Shown here in pieces: positions 15,633 through 18,522 of a stretch of 18,522 nucleotides of DNA. The position numbers and the translations under genes are program-made. The stretch lies in the NCBI GenBank assembly GCA_035654135.1, contig DASRXN010000008.1:1-18522 (forward strand). Reading direction: 5' to 3'. The DNA is from Fen-999 sp035654135. GTDB lineage: Bacteria; Pseudomonadota; Gammaproteobacteria; Burkholderiales; Rhodocyclaceae. Below the pieces are notes generated by a model that saw only the letters and a program-made list of their open reading frames with translations, had not been told where the DNA came from and made no database searches. How positions within the stretch are numbered: the stretch's first letter is position 1; the number at the start of each line of letters is the position of its first letter.

Positions 15633-17015
15633 CTAAGCGCTGGTCTCGGCTACGATGCGGTAACAAGGGTTGTATTCCTTGCCCGATAGCTTCATGCGCC
15701 GCTGGGCCACGAAGGACGACAGCAGGGCATCTATCGGCCCCATGATCGTCGGGTCGCCGTGAATTTCGAAGCTGCCGTGCTTCTCGATCTCGCGGATGCC
15801 GGTGTCTTTGACATTGCCTGCCACTACGCCCGAGAAGGCGCGCCGCAGGTTTGCCGCCAGCGAGTGTTTCGGCTGACTCTTGTGCAGCTTCAGGTTGCGC
15901 ATCTTTTCGTGCGTGGGATGGAAAGGCCGCTGAAACTCATGCTCGATCCGGAGCAGCCAGTTGAAGTAATAGGCGTCCCGCTTCTCTTTGCGGAAACTGC
16001 GGACCTGCCTGATGCCGGCCTGGATTTCCCGCGCCACCTGCACCGGATCGTCGACGATGATTTTGTAGCGCCGCTGGGCCTCGGCGCCGAGGGTTTCGCC
16101 GACGAACTGGTCAATGCGCCGGAAATAGTCCTCGGCGCTCTTGGGCCCGGTGAACACCAACGGAAATGGCAGCTCGGCATTGTCCGGATGGAGCAGGATG
16201 CCGAGGACATAAAGGATTTCCTCCGTCGTGCCGACGCCGCCGGGGAACACGACGATGCCGTGGCCGGTGCGAACAAACGCCTCCAGTCGCTTCTCGACGT
16301 CGGGGAAAATGACCAGTTCGTTCACAATCGGGTTTGGCGCCTCGGCGGCAATGATTCCCGGTTCAGTGAAGCCCAAATAGCGGCCACCACCGATGCGTTG
16401 CTTGGCATGTGCGATGGCAGCGCCCTTCATCGGTCCCTTCATGGCTCCCGGACCGCAGCCGGTGCATATGTCCATCTCGCGCAGGCCGAGTTGGTAGCCG
16501 ACCAGCTTGGTGTAATCGTATTCCTCCCGACCGATCGAATGCCCACCCCAGCAGACCACTACGTTGGGCTGGCTCATCGGCTTCAGGATCGCCGCGTTGC
16601 GCAGAATGTGGAACACCGCATCGGTGACGCCGTCAGCGGTCGCGAAGTCGAATTTGGGATTGCCGCTGATCTCGTCACTCAAATAGATGACATCGCGCAG
16701 GACCGCGAACAGATGTTCCTGGATGCCCTGGATCAGGTTGCCATCGACGAAGGCGCTGGCCGGCGCTCCCTTGATATCGAGCTTGATGCCGCGCTCGCGC
16801 TGGATGATCCTGATGTCGAAGGAGAGGTAGCGTTCCAGCAGTTCCTTGCCGTCGTCGAGCTCGTTGCCGCAATTGAGCACGGCCAGCGAACAGTTGCGAT
16901 AAAGCTCGTGCAGGCCGCCATGGCTGTGATCGAGCAGCTTCGCCGCTTCGGCCCTGGACAGGACCTCCAGGCGGCCAGTGGGCGAGACTTGGGCGTCGAC
17001 TACTTCGTATTCCAT
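15633..17015 (-). CDS. ppnN: Nucleotide 5'-monophosphate nucleosidase PpnN
   Basis: This 460-residue protein matches PpnN (YgdH), which cleaves purine and pyrimidine nucleoside 5'-monophosphates to the base and ribose 5-phosphate. In E. coli it is activated by (p)ppGpp. The length is close to the E. coli enzyme. An N-terminal regulatory domain (about 1-140) is followed by a Rossmann-like LOG domain with CWGGHS (155-160), TGCGPGAMKGPMKGA (185-199) and the LOG signature PGGVGTTEE (258-266), then the C-terminal domain conserved in this subfamily. The long N- and C-terminal extensions separate it from short LOG cytokinin-activating proteins. The ATG at 17015 has no clear Shine-Dalgarno, and the next in-frame ATG lies at codon 147, so no other ATG start is plausible. 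Confidence 0.93.
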   Translation of the reverse strand: MEYEVVDAQVSPTGRLEVLSRAEAAKLLDHSHGGLHELYRNCSLAVLNCGNELDDGKELLERYLSFDIRIIQRERGIKLDIKGAPASAFVDGNLIQGIQEHLFAVLRDVIYLSDEISGNPKFDFATADGVTDAVFHILRNAAILKPMSQPNVVVCWGGHSIGREEYDYTKLVGYQLGLREMDICTGCGPGAMKGPMKGAAIAHAKQRIGGGRYLGFTEPGIIAAEAPNPIVNELVIFPDVEKRLEAFVRTGHGIVVFPGGVGTTEEILYVLGILLHPDNAELPFPLVFTGPKSAEDYFRRIDQFVGETLGAEAQRRYKIIVDDPVQVAREIQAGIRQVRSFRKEKRDAYYFNWLLRIEHEFQRPFHPTHEKMRNLKLHKSQPKHSLAANLRRAFSGVVAGNVKDTGIREIEKHGSFEIHGDPTIMGPIDALLSSFVAQRRMKLSGKEYNPCYRIVAETSA

Positions 17016-17021
17016 GGCTGG

Positions 17022-17027
17022 ATTGTA
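17022..17027 (-). promoter_or_regulatory. Possible ppnN -10 box
   Basis: TACAAT on the minus strand (five of six matches to TATAAT) ends only 6 bases before the ppnN ATG. A start site at the usual distance would fall at or next to the start codon, implying a leaderless or nearly leaderless message. The -35 region is poor, so confidence is low. Confidence 0.25.
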
Positions 17028-17218
17028 GCCAATTGGACGCTACTGCTGATCGGCTGTATCGTGCCAAGGGTGACCACGACAATGTCGCCTATTACATATC
17101 GTTACACAAGCCGGTAATCGGGCGATCCCCCGCTATCGTTATTGGTGGCAAGGCCATCAATACCTCGTCCGCGGAGTAATTCGCGGGCCAATTTCGGCTG
17201 ACAACCAAGGAATCCAGA
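17028..17218. other. Divergent intergenic region, ppnN to lipoprotein gene
   Basis: This gap of about 190 bases separates two divergent genes. It contains a direct repeat TATCGTTA (17097-17104 and 17134-17141) and a short inverted repeat CCGCG/CGCGG around 17169-17188, in the likely leader of the lipoprotein message. I found no convincing -35/-10 pair for the lipoprotein gene and no RNA gene. Confidence 0.4.
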
Positions 17219-17590
17219 ATGAAAAGCAAACTGCTGGTCTTGTCGCTTGCTGCTACGGCTCTAGTGGCCGGTTGTGTCGTCGCGCCAGGCCCGATCAATG
17301 GACCGTACTATGGCGAGCCCGTATTGGTCGCCCCGCCCCCACCCCGGGTCGAATACGTCGGTCCCCCGCCTGTGGTCGGTTATGTGTGGATTGGTGGCTT
17401 CTGGAACTGGGTGGGCGGACGACACGAATGGGTATCGGGACACTGGGCAGCCCCTCGTCAAGGCTATGCCTGGGTTCCGCATCGATGGGAACGCGATGGC
17501 AACCACTGGCGGCAATACGGTGGACGCTGGGAAGAAGATCGCGGACATTCGCCGGAACATCGTGATCGCGATCGGCGGGACCGGTACTGA
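17219..17590 (+). CDS. YXWGXW-type tryptophan-rich lipoprotein
   Basis: This is a 123-residue predicted lipoprotein. A signal peptide ends in the lipobox LVAGC, with C19 as the lipid-modified cysteine, so it should be anchored in the cell envelope. A Pro-rich stretch (about 38-52) follows. Residues about 54-105 contain repeated aromatic motifs of the YXWGXW kind: GYVWIGGFW, HEWVSGHW, YAWVPHRWE and NHWRQYGGRWE. The C-terminus is a charged Asp/Arg-rich tail. Such proteins are common in proteobacteria, but their function is unknown. The ATG follows AAGGA with about 7 bases of spacing. The gene is monocistronic and ends 30 bases from the convergent def gene. Confidence 0.88.
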   Translation: MKSKLLVLSLAATALVAGCVVAPGPINGPYYGEPVLVAPPPPRVEYVGPPPVVGYVWIGGFWNWVGGRHEWVSGHWAAPRQGYAWVPHRWERDGNHWRQYGGRWEEDRGHSPEHRDRDRRDRY

Positions 17591-17620
17591 CCCACGGAAC
17601 GACGACGAAATCGGCTGCCA

Positions 17621-18160
17621 TCAGTCGCTCGCTGTCCCACCCTGCAATTCGGGGAACAGGACATCGGTGAAGCCGAATCGGCTGAAATCCCGTACCCGCA
17701 TGGGGAAGAGCTTGCCGATCAGGTGGTCGCACTCGTGCTGCACGACCCGGGCGTGAAATCCCTCGACCGTCCGGTCGATCGGGTCTCCCGCCGCATCGAA
17801 TCCCAAGTAGCGGATCCGCTTGAATCTCGGCACTTCGCCGCGTAGGCCCGGAACGGAGAGACAGCCCTCCCAGGCCAGTTCCTCCTCATCGGATAGCGGT
17901 GTGATGACGGGATTGATCAGTATGGTCTCGGGAACGGGTTCGGCATCCGGATAGCGCTCGCTTTTCTCGAAACCGAAGATCGCGACCTGCAGGCCGGCGC
18001 CGATCTGCGGAGCGGCCAGACCGACGCCACCGGCCGCGGCCATGGTGTCGAACATGTCGCCGATCAACGCCCGGAGTTGCGGACTGGCGAAGTCCATGAC
18101 CGGCGCCGCCGGCTCAAGCAGGCGCGGATCGCCCATGCGCAGGATATTGCGAACGGCCAT
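17621..18160 (-). CDS. def: Peptide deformylase
   Basis: This 179-residue metalloenzyme removes the formyl group from the N-terminal methionine of new proteins. All three family motifs are intact: GVGLAAPQI at 45-53, EGCLS at 98-102 with metal ligand C100, and HECDH at 142-146 with ligands H142 and H146 and catalytic E143. The ATG at 18160 follows GGAG with about 8 bases of spacing. It lies 29 bases behind the E2 gene on the same strand, so the two are probably co-transcribed. It is not next to fmt, the usual partner of the main def gene, which suggests (but does not prove) a second deformylase paralogue in this genome. Confidence 0.94.
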   Translation of the reverse strand: MAVRNILRMGDPRLLEPAAPVMDFASPQLRALIGDMFDTMAAAGGVGLAAPQIGAGLQVAIFGFEKSERYPDAEPVPETILINPVITPLSDEEELAWEGCLSVPGLRGEVPRFKRIRYLGFDAAGDPIDRTVEGFHARVVQHECDHLIGKLFPMRVRDFSRFGFTDVLFPELQGGTASD

Positions 18161-18189
18161 CGATCGTCTCCAATTCCGGTGATCCGCGG

Positions 18190-18522
18190 CTACTCCACGA
18201 ACAGTGTGGCGGGAAACTCCAGGTAGCCGCGTACAGCCTGGATAAACCGGGCGGCGTCGATGCCGTCGACGACGCGGTGGTCGAAGGACGACGAGAGATT
18301 CATCATCCGCCGCGCCACCACCATGCCGTCGCGGATCATCGGCCGCTCGACGACGCGGTTGACGCCGACGATGGCGACCTCGGGATGATTGATGACCGGC
18401 GTGGAGACGATACCGCCCAGCGCGCCGAGGCTGGTGATGGTGATCGTCGAGTCTGTCAACTCTGCCCGCGTTGCCTTGCCCGCCCGTGCCGCTTCGGTGA
18501 GTCGCTTTACCTCTGCCGCGCT
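18190..18522 (-). CDS. 2-oxoacid dehydrogenase E2 acyltransferase, partial
   Basis: These are the last 110 residues of a dihydrolipoamide acyltransferase, truncated by the right edge of the window. The open frame runs without a stop to base 18522, so the true start lies outside. The catalytic motif DHRVVDG (His and Asp of the acyltransfer site) is present, as is the conserved TITSLGALGG segment and the terminal LEFPATLFVE. The lipoyl and E1/E3-binding domains would lie upstream. E2 transfers acyl groups from lipoate to CoA in the pyruvate, branched-chain or 2-oxoglutarate complexes. The C-terminal wording (NLSSSFDHRVVDG) leans towards the pyruvate/branched-chain type, but substrate specificity cannot be settled from this fragment. 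Confidence 0.9.
   Translation of the reverse strand, partial: SAAEVKRLTEAARAGKATRAELTDSTITITSLGALGGIVSTPVINHPEVAIVGVNRVVERPMIRDGMVVARRMMNLSSSFDHRVVDGIDAARFIQAVRGYLEFPATLFVE

Noticed and set aside
15759..17117. Long plus-strand open frame antisense to ppnN
   Set aside because: It mirrors the ppnN codons and has no recognisable motif. PpnN is complete on the minus strand.
17097..17141. Direct repeat TATCGTTA as a regulator site pair
   Set aside because: The copies are 37 bases apart centre to centre, which does not place them clearly on one helix face. An 8-base repeat in an AT-richer gap can easily arise by chance, so it is noted only in the region description.
1..18522. Mobile element, prophage, CRISPR, tRNA or rRNA
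   Set aside because: No transposase or integrase motif, no terminal repeats, no spaced direct-repeat array, and no tRNA cloverleaf or rRNA sequence was seen. Gene content and codon style look uniform.

Overview
The window reads as GC-rich, compact chromosome from a betaproteobacterium. A Rhodocyclales-like organism is my inference from gene content and codon use, and no marker gene proves it. There is no rRNA, tRNA, insertion sequence, prophage or CRISPR array. Fifteen protein genes fill almost all of it, and no gene-free stretch exceeds about 210 bases.

Region by region. (1) 1-183: end of a convergent transcription unit, with a good intrinsic terminator at 128-160. (2) 184-5591: a C3/C4 carbon node. 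A class I aminotransferase lies downstream of GTP-dependent PEP carboxykinase (pckG, minus strand), divergent from the NADP-type malic enzyme maeB (plus strand). The 94-base gap between pckG and maeB holds a 13-base perfect palindrome that carries a possible extended -10 box on each strand. (3) 5591-7799: a patatin-like phospholipase whose ATG overlaps the maeB stop, then a secreted D,D-endopeptidase of the PBP7 type. (4) 7808-12411: an IclR-family regulator divergent from a tightly overlapping four-gene operon, lutA-lutB-(D-2-hydroxyacid dehydrogenase)-lutC. (5) 12408-15503: a very large, divergent class A penicillin-binding protein, convergent with lutC. (6) 15633-17015: the nucleotide 5'-monophosphate nucleosidase PpnN. 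(7) 17219-17590: a small tryptophan-rich YXWGXW-type lipoprotein. (8) 17621-18522: a peptide deformylase behind the 3' end of a 2-oxoacid dehydrogenase E2 gene that runs off the right edge.

How the genes work together. LutABC oxidises L-lactate (or a similar 2-hydroxyacid) to pyruvate. MaeB makes pyruvate from malate, PckG makes PEP from oxaloacetate, and the E2 component belongs to a complex that consumes 2-oxoacids. Much of the window therefore handles pyruvate, lactate and C4 acids, as expected of a heterotroph living on organic acids. The two penicillin-binding proteins, the lipoprotein and the patatin form a second, cell-envelope theme.

I found no clear novel defence or mobile system. 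The points most worth a second look are the hydroxyacid dehydrogenase embedded between lutB and lutC, the large PBP with altered transglycosylase motifs and a long insertion, and the symmetric divergent promoter between pckG and maeB.
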